Source: Candidatus Cloacimonadota bacterium
Lineage (GTDB): Bacteria; Cloacimonadota; Cloacimonadia; Cloacimonadales; TCS61
Assembly (NCBI GenBank): GCA_021735645.1
Contig: JAIPGP010000011.1
Span: forward strand, 1-56,468
Reading direction: 5' to 3'
Length of the DNA stretch: 56,468 nt
The notes under the pieces were generated by a model that saw only the letters and a program-made list of their open reading frames with translations, was not told the origin of the DNA and made no database searches. Made by a program: the position numbers and the translations under genes. Shown in pieces: positions 44,222 to 53,940 of the stretch. Position 1 is the stretch's first letter, and each line of letters opens with the position of its first letter.

Positions 44222-46194
44222 GTGAGACCTGCTTTGAAGTTAAAATTAGTAGCTGGCTGCTCAGGTGTGGAATTCAGGTAATTCTTATAAGCGCGGTTAA
44301 AGGTATTAGTGGAAGGATGATACCAGGAGAGATCGATCAGGAAACGTCTAAATCCCTTATCAACAAGTCTTTTGTGAAATTGCAGCAGAGATACTGGATG
44401 CTCGGGTAATATAATAGTAATTCCATCTCTGGTTTTCTTGTGAAAATTCTGTCTGAGATCACTTATCTCGGCATCTTCAGGAATAGCTGCCGGCATGCGT
44501 GAATAGAAAAGTTCCGGATAGAAAAGTAAAGGAACAATACCGCGGTGGACTGAGCCGGCTATCAGATTTGGGAAATCATTTTCATAGGGATATACCCAGT
44601 TAGTGATCTGTTCTTCTATCAGGAAAGCAGCAGCAGCGTCATTGAGCACATATACATTTTCGCTGACGAATAATCGCAGCTTGGAGTATTCACTAAAAAG
44701 CAGTTTCTGGCTGATATGGCTTAGCATATATTGTCTAATTCCGGCATTATAAAACTTTTTTATCTCATTTTGATAGAAAGCAAGATTCTTTTCGGCAATA
44801 AAGCGGGGTAATTGAATAATGATCTTATCAACGATATTCTGCAAAAAGGGAGTGTCAATCTTAAAGGCTTTCATTTCCTGTTGATCAAGATTCAGGATAA
44901 GTTTATCTATTTTGTCAAGATAAAGTTTCCGCAGCCACTTGATCTCATTAATTCTAAAATACAATTCTTCCCGGGCAGCAGGTTTGCCGCAAACCAGTTT
45001 TGAGAGTATATCCTGCTGGCGTTTAACCGAGAACTTATATATATCAGCTTTCATTTCACGTTGCAGACGATCGGGAAATTTGCGATTCTGCAAGCCAACC
45101 AGAAATACCTGTTCACCAATAGAGCATTCTACTTTAATATCAGGGAGAATAATTCTATTACCTTGTACAATTAGTTTTTTTATTTTGAACGCCTTGCTAT
45201 CAAAACCCTGATCAGATAAAATCCTTAATCTGTCACCGGCTTTCAGAGTAATATCTGCCCGTATAGCCAATTGTGGTTTCACAGCCAGCACTTCCCCGGC
45301 TTTTTTCCCTGTATATGGCACCTCAGAAATGGCATCTTTGATATTTCCAGCCAGAAAATAACCCGTTTTCTGCCGTCCCAGATCCTGCTCCAGTAGTTGA
45401 TAACTTTCCTTTTTATCACTATTTTCATCCAGCAGTTGCCTATATGCCAAAGCAGCATTATACACATAATCTGCCGGCTTCATCCTGCCTTCTATCTTCA
45501 AGGAGCGAATTCCCAGCTTCGTCAATTTCCTGATCTGATCTGCCTGCTGATTGTCCTTTAAATTAAAGAAATAGCTTTCCTGATCAGCCAGTTTATATTT
45601 CCGGCGACAGGGTTGGCGACAATTCCCGCGGTTTGCACTCATTCCGCCTAGATAGCTGGAAAAAAGGCACATTCCGGAAAAAGAGTAACAGAGAGCACCA
45701 TGAATGAAAACCTCTAAATCAATACTGGTTTTTTTCTTGATCTCCTGCAGTTCGGGAAAAGTAAGCTCTCTTGCCAGTATGACGCGTTCCATACCCAGAA
45801 TCTGGCAATAGGCAGCTCCCAGAGAATTATGATTGCCCATCTGCGTACTGGCATGCAGTTTGAGTCGCGGGAAATATTTAGCCACCAGATAATAAAGTCC
45901 CAGATCCTGAATGATAATGGCATCAACCTTGATCTTTTCCAAAGTGAGCAGGACATCGAAAAGTTCTGGAATTTCGCTGTTTTTGATGAGCGTATTAAGA
46001 GTAATATATACTTTGACACCTTTTTCTGAGGCTTCAGAGAGAATAGCTTTTACTTGCGAAACCGTAAAGTTTTTGGCTCTTTCCCGGGCATTAAAGCGTC
46101 TTAAGCCGAGATAGACAGCATCTGCACCTGCTTCCAGAGCAGCATAAAAAGCTTCCACACTTCCGGCAGGAACAAGCAATTCCGGCTTTGGCAT
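44218..46194 (-). CDS. Peptidase U32 family protein (tRNA hydroxylation-type)
   Basis: A 658-residue U32 protein. It begins ELLVPAGSVEAFYAALEAGADAVYLG, and its U32 signature spans EVFIHGALCYSFSGMCLFSSYLGG with SANRGNCRQPCR, holding the conserved Cys residues. Long U32 members such as E. coli RlhA (rRNA) or TrhP (tRNA) are RNA hydroxylation factors, while others are annotated as collagenases. The protein is long enough to carry a C-terminal extra domain. The start overlaps the ispF stop (TAATG). Confidence 0.88.
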   Translation of the reverse strand: MPKPELLVPAGSVEAFYAALEAGADAVYLGLRRFNARERAKNFTVSQVKAILSEASEKGVKVYITLNTLIKNSEIPELFDVLLTLEKIKVDAIIIQDLGLYYLVAKYFPRLKLHASTQMGNHNSLGAAYCQILGMERVILARELTFPELQEIKKKTSIDLEVFIHGALCYSFSGMCLFSSYLGGMSANRGNCRQPCRRKYKLADQESYFFNLKDNQQADQIRKLTKLGIRSLKIEGRMKPADYVYNAALAYRQLLDENSDKKESYQLLEQDLGRQKTGYFLAGNIKDAISEVPYTGKKAGEVLAVKPQLAIRADITLKAGDRLRILSDQGFDSKAFKIKKLIVQGNRIILPDIKVECSIGEQVFLVGLQNRKFPDRLQREMKADIYKFSVKRQQDILSKLVCGKPAAREELYFRINEIKWLRKLYLDKIDKLILNLDQQEMKAFKIDTPFLQNIVDKIIIQLPRFIAEKNLAFYQNEIKKFYNAGIRQYMLSHISQKLLFSEYSKLRLFVSENVYVLNDAAAAFLIEEQITNWVYPYENDFPNLIAGSVHRGIVPLLFYPELFYSRMPAAIPEDAEISDLRQNFHKKTRDGITIILPEHPVSLLQFHKRLVDKGFRRFLIDLSWYHPSTNTFNRAYKNYLNSTPEQPATNFNFKAGLT

Positions 46195-46676
46195 TAATCC
46201 CCGCTGATCAGAAGCACAATAGCCTGAGCAGTCATGCCGGCTTCACTGCCGCTGATGCCCAGTTTTTCTTCTGTAGTAGCTTTCACAGAAATATTTTCTA
46301 TCTCAGTATGCAGATCACTTGCCAGATGCTGTCTCATCTCATCGATATAGGGTCGCAGTTTGGGACGCTGAGCACAGATCGTGGCATCCAGGTTATTTAT
46401 CTGATACCCTTTTTGCTTCATGAGAGTATACACTTCCTGCAGGAGCAGGCGACTATCAATATTGTGGTATTTAGCATCAGTGTCGGGAAATAATTTACCA
46501 ATATCACCCCAGGCAAGCGCGCCCAAAATAGCATCTATGACGGCATGAATAAGCACATCTGCATCAGAATGGCCTAGAAGTCCCTTCTCAAAAGGGATTT
46601 TCACACCACCCAGGATAAGGCTTTCATTTTCCTGCAGCTTATGCACATCATAACCAATTCCGGTGCGGTATTTCAT
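46194..46676 (-). CDS. ispF: 2-C-methyl-D-erythritol 2,4-cyclodiphosphate synthase
   Basis: A 160-residue IspF of the MEP isoprenoid pathway, making the cyclodiphosphate with release of CMP. The zinc ligands are D10 and H12 (GYDVH) and H44 (in [15 protein letters not shown]). The C-terminal ATTEEKLG motif is present. The start lies six bases after the GlmS-like stop, and its own stop overlaps the U32 start. The usual partner ispD is not in the window. Confidence 0.96.
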   Translation of the reverse strand: MKYRTGIGYDVHKLQENESLILGGVKIPFEKGLLGHSDADVLIHAVIDAILGALAWGDIGKLFPDTDAKYHNIDSRLLLQEVYTLMKQKGYQINNLDATICAQRPKLRPYIDEMRQHLASDLHTEIENISVKATTEEKLGISGSEAGMTAQAIVLLISGD

Positions 46677-46682
46677 AACTTT

Positions 46683-49391
46683 CTAATCCACCGTTATTGA
46701 CTTGGAAACATTCTTGGGCACATCAGGATGTACGCCATGATCTTTTATTCCCAGCCGGTTCAAATATTCCATTTTCCTGATGCTCATTTTCAATGCCAGT
46801 ATCTGCAATACTACACTGGCAGAAAAAGCAGTCATAATAGTATCTCCAGTTCCGGGTAAGGGAATATAACCCCAGCCATAATAGCCGTCATCATGCGGAT
46901 TAGTGCGTGTGTTTTCCATTAGATCATCATTTTCTTCTGCTATCACGAAGGTATCTGCCCCTCTGATCTTATGCGTATTTATCTGGGAAATAGTCAGATT
47001 CACATCACGTTCATCAGGACCCGTGATATAGATAAGCGGATAATCCCGGTAAAGGCTGTCAAAAAAATCATTGTCTCTATCATAATCATCAAACAGGTTA
47101 TTTGCTTTTTCACTCAGATTATAAGGCTTGATCCGCTTAAAGATATAAGACGCGAGATTATTATTAATTTTCATCACATCGGCAGGACTGATATCTTCCT
47201 TTTTCGCCTTCTGATATAGAGCATCCAGTCTCTTTGACATATCTTTGATCATAGCTTTCACATTTTTTACGCCATAAACGGTATTTTTTCCCAGAATCGT
47301 ATTAGGACCATGCTTAAATTCAGAAGCTTCTCCACCTTCCGTGTGGCTGAGCACGGTTTCTCTGATCTTAAGAGCACCCTCTTTGGCAACACCAGTCATT
47401 TTGGTCGCCAGGATATGCATGGAAGGTTCCAGATATACTTTGCTTGCCACATATTCGATCTGTTCCTGAGTAATCGCTATCGTGTCTTCTATCAGTTTGG
47501 GTATCCGGTTAATGTTATTTAATCTGAATTCTATGTCTTCCAGCTTGATCTCACTCATACTTTCAGGGAACTTTTCCAGTTTCATAATAGCAACCTTGAT
47601 CGCCAGGTAATAAAACAGCACTATCTGGTTCATAAAGCTCTTTGTGGCAGGTACAGCCATCTCCGGTCCGCAGAAAATCGGAATAGAAATATCACTCTTT
47701 TCCTGTCCCAGTGTGGAATTGATATTATTCACCAGCACCACAAGTTTCACTTTCCTGCCAGACTTTTCCACATCATTAAAAATATCGATCAAGTCCTTAG
47801 TCTCACCGCTTTGCGAAACTCCAATAATCACATCATTATCACGCAGACTGTGAGAATACTGCCCGCGGTAATCTCCTGGCAATACTGGAATAATTGCCTG
47901 CCGGGCTATATCATTAAAAAATAGTCCTGCTACTCTGGTGGCATGAAAAGAAGTGCCGCAGGCTATTGTATAAATACTGCCTTTCTTTTTAATTGTGTTT
48001 TCCACCAGCTGAAGAAAACTGTTTACTTCCTGATCAAATTCACGTACGTCAAGCTCTTCGGCAATTGAGTCCAGTGCTTTTGCCAGTAACTGCTTACGTT
48101 TATCAAAATCTCTTCCCATCAATTCCAGGAATACATTTTTATCACCGGAAAAGAAATACTTCTGGTCAAATTTCTCTTTGAAAAGCTCCGCATAGATCTT
48201 AGGATATTGCTCAATAGCTTTTTTATAGAAATCCTCACCTTTGGAAGAATTAACGTATTCAGAGAATAGTGCCTCCTGCTGCTCAGGTAAATCTTCCGCC
48301 AGCAATAGCATTCTGAGTTCTGCTAATTCATCATATAATCGGGCATTACGAATAAAATCCAGCATAAAATGAGAAGTATTTGATCCGCCCTGGAACAATT
48401 TTACCAGTTTCCCGGTTGTTTCTACTTCCGCATGTATTTCCTGCTCCATAAAATATTTATACCTGGGCTGCAATTCTGTATCTTCTGCCCGTAATCGCGA
48501 TCGAACTGGTGCTTTCTCGATCGGTTCTCCTGCCTTGAATTTTTCATCAGGCAGATTTGGTCTTTTTACTCTTAAATCTTTGAACGCATATACCTGGTAC
48601 TGATCCCGATAATACTCAATAAATTCACCTTCCCGCATATTCACCAGTTGTTTGGTGAATTTCAGTACGGCTGTCAAATCCGAAGACGCCAGGCAAAAGC
48701 CATTATCATCCTTTGTTCCAATGCCGAAATAAAGACTGCTGCCTGCCTTGACAGCATAGCTGTATTCCGTGTAAGGATCAACAATCACTGCCGCATAACT
48801 GCCAACCATTCTTTGAGAAGCAAGCACGATTGCTTTACGCAGGCATATTCTCCGAAATTCTACATCCTGCTGCTTATCGAGTGTGAAACGGTTCAATTCA
48901 TTATCAAAGTAATGTTCGACTGTGTGAACCAGCATCTCCCCATCATTATCACTTTCCACATTATGACCTTCCGATAGGAGAAATCTTTTCAACTCTGCGC
49001 AGTTGGTGATATTGCCGTTATGTGCACCATATAATTCCTGTTTGCAATTCACCCAGTGAGGCTGAGCGTTTCGCTGATTAACGTCTCCAAAAGTTGCCCA
49101 CCGCACCTGTCCGCAGAAGATCTGACCTTTTTCTTTTTCAATACCGAGGGTTTTAACTAATGTACTGGGAGCACCTACATCCTTCATCAGTTTTATATTC
49201 TTATTATCATCCTGAAAAACTGCTCCAGTGGAATCATAGCCCCGGTATTCCAGTGCTTTTAGCAGAATTGAAGCCCATTTACCCAGGTTAAGTGTCACCT
49301 TGCTGGTACTCATACCCAAAACGCCGCATCCAGTGCCAAATACCGGAAGCGGAATTCTGATCTTTAGCTGCTTTAAATCGGAACGTTTCAT
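46683..49391 (-). CDS. Large GlmS-like glutamine amidotransferase/SIS protein
   Basis: A 902-residue paralogue of GlmS, about 290 residues longer. The N-terminal glutaminase-like domain has GCGVLG with Cys22 in place of the GlmS Cys2, then RWATFG and a NGNITN region. About 150 residues of insert separate it from the SIS domains (CGTSFHATR at 478, SQSGETKDL, EFKHGP). The C terminus is DVPKNVSKSITVD. A GGAG seven bases upstream fixes the ATG, so a 21-residue leader precedes the nucleophile and would have to be removed, as in PurF-type propeptides. The substrate is probably a ketose phosphate. Confidence 0.85.
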   Translation of the reverse strand: MKRSDLKQLKIRIPLPVFGTGCGVLGMSTSKVTLNLGKWASILLKALEYRGYDSTGAVFQDDNKNIKLMKDVGAPSTLVKTLGIEKEKGQIFCGQVRWATFGDVNQRNAQPHWVNCKQELYGAHNGNITNCAELKRFLLSEGHNVESDNDGEMLVHTVEHYFDNELNRFTLDKQQDVEFRRICLRKAIVLASQRMVGSYAAVIVDPYTEYSYAVKAGSSLYFGIGTKDDNGFCLASSDLTAVLKFTKQLVNMREGEFIEYYRDQYQVYAFKDLRVKRPNLPDEKFKAGEPIEKAPVRSRLRAEDTELQPRYKYFMEQEIHAEVETTGKLVKLFQGGSNTSHFMLDFIRNARLYDELAELRMLLLAEDLPEQQEALFSEYVNSSKGEDFYKKAIEQYPKIYAELFKEKFDQKYFFSGDKNVFLELMGRDFDKRKQLLAKALDSIAEELDVREFDQEVNSFLQLVENTIKKKGSIYTIACGTSFHATRVAGLFFNDIARQAIIPVLPGDYRGQYSHSLRDNDVIIGVSQSGETKDLIDIFNDVEKSGRKVKLVVLVNNINSTLGQEKSDISIPIFCGPEMAVPATKSFMNQIVLFYYLAIKVAIMKLEKFPESMSEIKLEDIEFRLNNINRIPKLIEDTIAITQEQIEYVASKVYLEPSMHILATKMTGVAKEGALKIRETVLSHTEGGEASEFKHGPNTILGKNTVYGVKNVKAMIKDMSKRLDALYQKAKKEDISPADVMKINNNLASYIFKRIKPYNLSEKANNLFDDYDRDNDFFDSLYRDYPLIYITGPDERDVNLTISQINTHKIRGADTFVIAEENDDLMENTRTNPHDDGYYGWGYIPLPGTGDTIMTAFSASVVLQILALKMSIRKMEYLNRLGIKDHGVHPDVPKNVSKSITVD

Positions 49392-49418
49392 AATTCACTC
49401 CTCAATTAGATAAAGATA

Positions 49419-49438
49419 CCCGATGCTTTCACATCGGG
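49419..49438 (-). terminator. Intrinsic terminator between khpB and the GlmS-like gene
   Basis: CCCGATG and CATCGGG form a 7-bp stem with a six-base loop. On the minus strand it is followed by TATCTTTAT, and on the plus strand by CTCTTTTTA. It follows the rpmH-rnpA-yidD-yidC-khpB operon and separates it from the GlmS-like gene. Confidence 0.7.
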
Positions 49439-49477
49439 CTCTTTTTATCAGTTAACTGCCAGTATTGTCAATCAATA

Positions 49478-50176
49478 TCAGGCTTTCTTAATGTTATGAG
49501 GTCTGGGTGGACGGCGAGTGGTATTTCTATAGGTATCATTCTGATTCAGTTTCTTACCCGCTTGAGAAATTATCACCCGTTTGGACTCTCCTCTACCTAT
49601 TGTCATTGTCTGAAGTTTGGTATCTTTTTCCACAAACTGATGTATTATCTTGCGACGTGTTGCATTCATAGGCTCAAATGTATAGCTCCTGCCTGTCTTC
49701 TTGACTCTTTCTGCTACCACTTTCATTTTATCTACTAATTGCTGGTTCTTACGCTCCCGATAACCATCAATATCCATTTCCAGGTGCATTGACTTGCGCT
49801 CCTGCTTGTTGATCATCTGGTTCACCAAATGCTGGATAGCATCCAGTATCCTGGCTTCCTTGCCTATCAAGAATCCCGCTTCCTTCACACCTTCTATCTC
49901 TACGTAAAAAGTATTGTCCTTTTCTTCCACTCTCACTTTCTCAAAATCTATCGACATCTGATTTAGGATACCTTTTGTGTAACTGCTGATGGAATCACTA
50001 ATATCTGACATGATAAATTTGATTACTGTTGGCTTGGAAGTTAAAAGCCCAAATAAACTCTTCTTCCCTTCATCAACTACCTCGAATTTGAAATCTTCTA
50101 ATTGAAGATTAAATTCTTTCATAAATCCACTAATGACCGCTGACGTGGATTTTCCTGTTCGCTCGATTGTCTTCAT
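49478..50176 (-). CDS. khpB: RNA-binding protein KhpB (Jag)
   Basis: A 232-residue KhpB/Jag protein: N-terminal Jag domain (about 1-55, GKKSLFGLL), a KH domain with GFLIGKEARILDAIQHLVNQ (about 75-150), and an R3H domain (about 155-215, RSYTFEPMNATRRKIIHQFV). It binds RNA and affects cell-envelope growth in Gram-positives. Its place after yidC in the rpmH-rnpA-yidD-yidC operon is the conserved one, with a 14-base gap. Confidence 0.94.
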   Translation of the reverse strand: MKTIERTGKSTSAVISGFMKEFNLQLEDFKFEVVDEGKKSLFGLLTSKPTVIKFIMSDISDSISSYTKGILNQMSIDFEKVRVEEKDNTFYVEIEGVKEAGFLIGKEARILDAIQHLVNQMINKQERKSMHLEMDIDGYRERKNQQLVDKMKVVAERVKKTGRSYTFEPMNATRRKIIHQFVEKDTKLQTMTIGRGESKRVIISQAGKKLNQNDTYRNTTRRPPRPHNIKKA

Positions 50177-50190
50177 AAATTCTTCCCTTA

Positions 50191-51834
50191 TTAACTAAAT
50201 TTTCTTCGTATTACTCGCTGCTGGAACATTGACATTACGTTAAAGACCGTCCAGTATAGCACCAGTCCAGATGGAAATGACTTAAATAAAAAGAACATCA
50301 TCGCCGGCATCATATACATCATCATCTTCTGGCTCTGCATTTGTGCTTTTTGCTGATCACTCATCTCTGCCAATGCCTCTTTCTTTGGCTGCATCATATA
50401 CTGCTGTAAAAACATAAATACTGCCATCAAAATGGGTAATATCAGATACGGGTCTGGCTCAGATAAATCATTTAACCATAAGAATCCCGCCTGACGCAAG
50501 TCTATGGAATATCTGATCACTGGATACAAAGCAAAAAAGATTGGCATCTGAAGCAGCATGGGAAGGCATCCACCCAATGGACTTACTCCATGTTCCTTAT
50601 ATATCTTTTGCATCTCCTGATTCATTTTCTGAGGATCACTTTTGTACTTCTCCCGCAAGGCTGTCACCTGGGGCTGCACTTTCTGTAACTTCGTGCTGCT
50701 CTCAAAACTCTTATGCGTTAATGGATAGAGCAATAACTTGATAAGAATTGAAAATAGAATCAAACACAGTCCAAAACTGGGTATCACTCGATGAAACTGC
50801 GTAAATATCCAACTGAAAAACCGACTGATCGGTTTAATGAATCCCTGTCCGAAAAATATTCCATTACCGGCATAATATGCCGATTCAAAACCACGACCCA
50901 TTGCATTCATCTCACCAGCTAAGACCGGGCCCAGATATATACTATAGTGCGAATTAAGCTCTGATCTGGTACTTCTGCCGTACATCCTGAAAGCAGGTGA
51001 ATCGTTGTTGTCATAGGCAAATACATGATATAAACTGCTCAATTCATCCTTGATAATTCCTATTACAAAGAATTTTGACCGTACTGCAGCCCAGTCTATT
51101 TTACCATTAAGCTCCTGATTCTTGCCCAGCTTCTGTAAAGTAAGACGCTCTACCTTGTTATCTAAATCAAAAATCAGCTGATAATTCTGCTTTTTACGCT
51201 TCAGATAACGCTCTGTGTCTGCTATACCATCATCAAACTTGAATACATAATCGAATTGAGACTGATTGCTCGTTACTGCTAAATCCATCTCCATCTGATA
51301 GCTGTCTCCAAGAATAAATGTCTTGCGGATTGTGCCAAAACTGCCTGTTCCCGTAAATATTACACTTGACTGATCTGGTTTTTCCCAGTTATAAATCACT
51401 GGTACGCCACTTAGCAGATTACCGGTTACATCCGCATAATCAAGTGTCATCAATCTGCCGTTTTCCCTGACCAGCTCCACAATTGATTCTTTATCCTGAA
51501 GATAATAATTCTTGAGCTGTATGGAATTGATCCCGGCTCCCTGATTAGTAAAACTGATTCGAATTTTCTGATTCTCCAGAATTATTGATTCATTTAATGC
51601 AATATCTGATTCGTAGTCTTCTTCCGGAATAACGACTGCCGGTGTACTACTGCTGCTGGCACTTTCCGCCACAGGTTGTTTGACTTCGGATACACCCGCT
51701 ACTGCTTCTTTTACTCCAGATTCTGCTGTAACTCCTGGCTTCTCGACTACTACATTTTTCTTCCATAATAATTCACTGCTGAGCCAAAATACTGCCAGTA
51801 TCAGGATAAAAGCCCATATCGTATTCTTGTCCAT
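50191..51834 (-). CDS. yidC: Membrane protein insertase YidC
   Basis: A 547-residue YidC of the Gram-negative type: one N-terminal membrane segment (about 5-20), a large periplasmic domain (about 50-330), and the five-segment insertase core (about 340-545) with the LYPLTHKSFESSTKLQKVQPQ loop. I chose ATG 51834, with AGGAGA upstream and the MDKNTIWAFILI start typical of YidC, over an in-frame start 24 codons earlier that overlaps yidD. It inserts proteins into the inner membrane, alone or with Sec. Confidence 0.96.
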   Translation of the reverse strand: MDKNTIWAFILILAVFWLSSELLWKKNVVVEKPGVTAESGVKEAVAGVSEVKQPVAESASSSSTPAVVIPEEDYESDIALNESIILENQKIRISFTNQGAGINSIQLKNYYLQDKESIVELVRENGRLMTLDYADVTGNLLSGVPVIYNWEKPDQSSVIFTGTGSFGTIRKTFILGDSYQMEMDLAVTSNQSQFDYVFKFDDGIADTERYLKRKKQNYQLIFDLDNKVERLTLQKLGKNQELNGKIDWAAVRSKFFVIGIIKDELSSLYHVFAYDNNDSPAFRMYGRSTRSELNSHYSIYLGPVLAGEMNAMGRGFESAYYAGNGIFFGQGFIKPISRFFSWIFTQFHRVIPSFGLCLILFSILIKLLLYPLTHKSFESSTKLQKVQPQVTALREKYKSDPQKMNQEMQKIYKEHGVSPLGGCLPMLLQMPIFFALYPVIRYSIDLRQAGFLWLNDLSEPDPYLILPILMAVFMFLQQYMMQPKKEALAEMSDQQKAQMQSQKMMMYMMPAMMFFLFKSFPSGLVLYWTVFNVMSMFQQRVIRRKFS

Positions 51835-51863
51835 TAATTCTCTCCTGATCAGTTTAGTCCTGT

Positions 51864-52082
51864 TCAGGGAAGCGGATCGTAACCTCCAGGATGAAATGGA
51901 TGACATCGCAAAATTCGGCGGATAGATAAAGATAATGCCTTCAAAAAACTATATCTCCTAAATGCCTGCTGTGAATACACGCTGCACGTTGGTTCATACC
52001 GGCAGCTGGCCGGTAATATCGGAGATAGATAACGACGATATAATCGGATTATTCCAATCATCAGCTCATTTAAGTGTCTCAT
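51864..52082 (-). CDS. yidD: Membrane protein insertion efficiency factor YidD
   Basis: A 72-residue canonical YidD with IRLYRRYLSPILPASCRYEPTCSVYSQQAF and the closing RILRCHPFHPGGYDPLP. I chose the ATG at 52082 because it overlaps the rnpA stop by one base (TAATG). The longer in-frame version starts inside rnpA. It is a cytoplasmic membrane-associated helper of YidC, and differs from the exported YidD-like protein at 25052-25492. Confidence 0.95.
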   Translation of the reverse strand: MRHLNELMIGIIRLYRRYLSPILPASCRYEPTCSVYSQQAFRRYSFLKALSLSIRRILRCHPFHPGGYDPLP

Positions 52083-52402
52083 TATTCTCGTATTCCTGTT
52101 AAATTCCTGCCTAAATCTTCTGCTATGTCTGCCCAATTTGAGGTCCCTGATGATGACTTTGCTATGATTACCAGCTTCCCAAGGGGCAATTGCCCGGAGT
52201 GCTCTCTTAGATAAGCTCGCACTCGACGCTTCACTTTGTTTCGCCGCACCGCATTTCCCACTTTCCTACTTACTACAATACCAACAGAGCATTCTTCTGC
52301 CCCGCTTACTCTTCGCCTCAGAAAAAGAAAGAGAGCTCCATGACGTTTCTCATGACCCGCATACACCTCATGGTACTCTCTTGTCGATCTTATAAAGCGC
52401 AT
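52082..52402 (-). CDS. rnpA: Ribonuclease P protein component
   Basis: A 106-residue RnpA: an N-terminal FIRSTREYHEVYAGHEKRHG segment, then the RNA-binding signature SRKVGNAVRRNKVKRRVRAYLRE. It supports the RNase P RNA in trimming tRNA 5' ends. Start and stop both overlap neighbours by one base (TAATG), indicating coupled translation with rpmH and yidD. Confidence 0.96.
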   Translation of the reverse strand: MRFIRSTREYHEVYAGHEKRHGALFLFLRRRVSGAEECSVGIVVSRKVGNAVRRNKVKRRVRAYLREHSGQLPLGKLVIIAKSSSGTSNWADIAEDLGRNLTGIRE

Positions 52403-52542
52403 TAATCGCTTACAGTTAAACGTGTTCTTCCTTTCGCACGGCGACGGGATAATATCTTTCTGCCGTTCTTCGTTGCCATTCTGGCTCTAAAACCATGCTT
52501 ATTAACCCGTTTCCTGTTATGTGGCTGATATGTTCTCTTCAT
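52402..52542 (-). CDS. rpmH: 50S ribosomal protein L34
   Basis: A 46-residue L34, too short to show up as a long open frame. It begins [19 protein letters not shown], continues [19 protein letters not shown], and ends RLTVSD. GGAG stands five bases before the ATG, and the stop overlaps the rnpA start (TAATG). It is the first gene of the conserved rpmH-rnpA-yidD-yidC-khpB operon. Confidence 0.97.
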   Translation of the reverse strand: MKRTYQPHNRKRVNKHGFRARMATKNGRKILSRRRAKGRTRLTVSD

Positions 52543-52635
52543 GCCATCTCCTTTTTCACTGTCTTTTTTATCTTATCTTTTTCTGCTAATTCCATATAAA
52601 CTATGAAGTTGCAAATTCCATACCTCTACCCCTGC

Positions 52636-52641
52636 TGTCAA
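52636..52641 (-). promoter_or_regulatory. Possible -35 box of the rpmH operon
   Basis: TTGACA on the minus strand, about 95 bases upstream of the rpmH ATG. At 17 bases spacing the -10 would be GAATTT, which is weak, so only the -35 box is suggested. Confidence 0.3.
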
Positions 52642-52657
52642 GATATATTTTAATTCG

Positions 52658-53911
52658 CTAATCACGCAGGATCGTCTGATTTCGCTCTGCTCCTACTGAG
52701 ATATATTTCATCCTGATTGATAGTAAGTCCTCAATTGTCCTGATGTATTGCTTTGCAGCTTCTGGCAAATCTTCATAATCACGTATCTTAGAGATGTCAT
52801 CATACCAGCCTGGTAATTCAATATATTCTGGTTCCAAGTCCTTGAAATCCTCTATATGAGCCGGAAATTCTGTCACCCGTTCTCCCCGGATATTATAGGC
52901 GATACAGATTTTCACTACCTCAAAACCGCTCAATACATCTAAAAGAGTCAAAGCTCCACAGGTTACGCCATTCAAAATAACTGAATAACGTGAACTGACT
53001 GCATCAAACCAGCCGCACCGTCTCGGTCTGCCGGTAGTAGCGCCAAATTCATTACCCTGCTGTCTGATCATCTCCCCGGTTTCATTATTCAATTCTGTGG
53101 GAAAAGGTCCTTCACCCACTCTGGTATAATAACTCTTAAAAACGCCAATGATTTGGTCAATTGAGCCAGGATTCATACCACTACCAGCTGCTATTCCTCC
53201 CGCAGATACATGAGAGGATGTCACATAGGGATATGTCCCAAAAATAACGTCCAAAAGTGTTCCCTGTGCTCCTTCAAAGAGTATATTTTTACCTTCGCCC
53301 CTTGCCTCGGAAAGCAGATACGGCACCTGAACTATATACTGATTAAGCTTCTCTGCTGCTGCCAGCAATTCTTTCTTTACCAGTCGCACTTCAGACTCAT
53401 CTATTTCGTGAAATCTTGCCAGTAAATGCAATCTCTGCTCCAGATATTCAGGATGTGCCAGATCTGCAAACCGAATACCTACTCGCGATACTGCGTCTGC
53501 ATAACCGGGACCTATACCCTTACCGGTTGTACCTATTCTGGCTTTGCCTAATTCTTTTTCACCCATCTGGTCAAGCTGCTTATGCCACCGTAAAATCACT
53601 GCTGTCCGTGGATCGATAAAAAACCTGCCACTGAAATCGATTCCCTTAGCCTCCAGATCACCCATCTCTGCCAACAGTTCCAAAGGATTTACCACTACCC
53701 CACTTCCAATTACACATACCTTCCCAGGATACAGTATGCCTGCAGGTATCAGATGCAATACATACTTCTTGCCCTGATGTCTGATTGTATGCCCCGCATT
53801 ACTACCACCTTGAAATCTTACTACGATATCGGCATCTTCTGCCAGAAAATCCACCATCTTGGCTTTCGCCTCATCGCCATACATACAACCTAATACTGCT
53901 TTTACGCTCAT
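52658..53911 (-). CDS. purA: Adenylosuccinate synthetase PurA
   Basis: A 417-residue PurA, which condenses IMP and aspartate with GTP in AMP synthesis. D13 and H41 (NAGHT) are in place, as are FEGAQGTLLD, GTYPYVTSS, the GRPRRCGWFDAV signature and a GAERNQTI end. The P-loop, normally GDEGKGK, reads GDEAKAK (residues 12-18), with both glycines changed to alanine. D13 is kept, unlike the phage PurZ type. GGAG lies nine bases before the ATG. Confidence 0.94.
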   Translation of the reverse strand: MSVKAVLGCMYGDEAKAKMVDFLAEDADIVVRFQGGSNAGHTIRHQGKKYVLHLIPAGILYPGKVCVIGSGVVVNPLELLAEMGDLEAKGIDFSGRFFIDPRTAVILRWHKQLDQMGEKELGKARIGTTGKGIGPGYADAVSRVGIRFADLAHPEYLEQRLHLLARFHEIDESEVRLVKKELLAAAEKLNQYIVQVPYLLSEARGEGKNILFEGAQGTLLDVIFGTYPYVTSSHVSAGGIAAGSGMNPGSIDQIIGVFKSYYTRVGEGPFPTELNNETGEMIRQQGNEFGATTGRPRRCGWFDAVSSRYSVILNGVTCGALTLLDVLSGFEVVKICIAYNIRGERVTEFPAHIEDFKDLEPEYIELPGWYDDISKIRDYEDLPEAAKQYIRTIEDLLSIRMKYISVGAERNQTILRD

Positions 53912-53940
53912 TTTAATCTCGCTCCTTTGACGCTTTGCCT

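Noticed and set aside
52658-53911. A PurZ-type (2-aminoadenine) enzyme
   Set aside because: The catalytic D13 that PurZ lacks is present, and all other motifs fit ordinary PurA.
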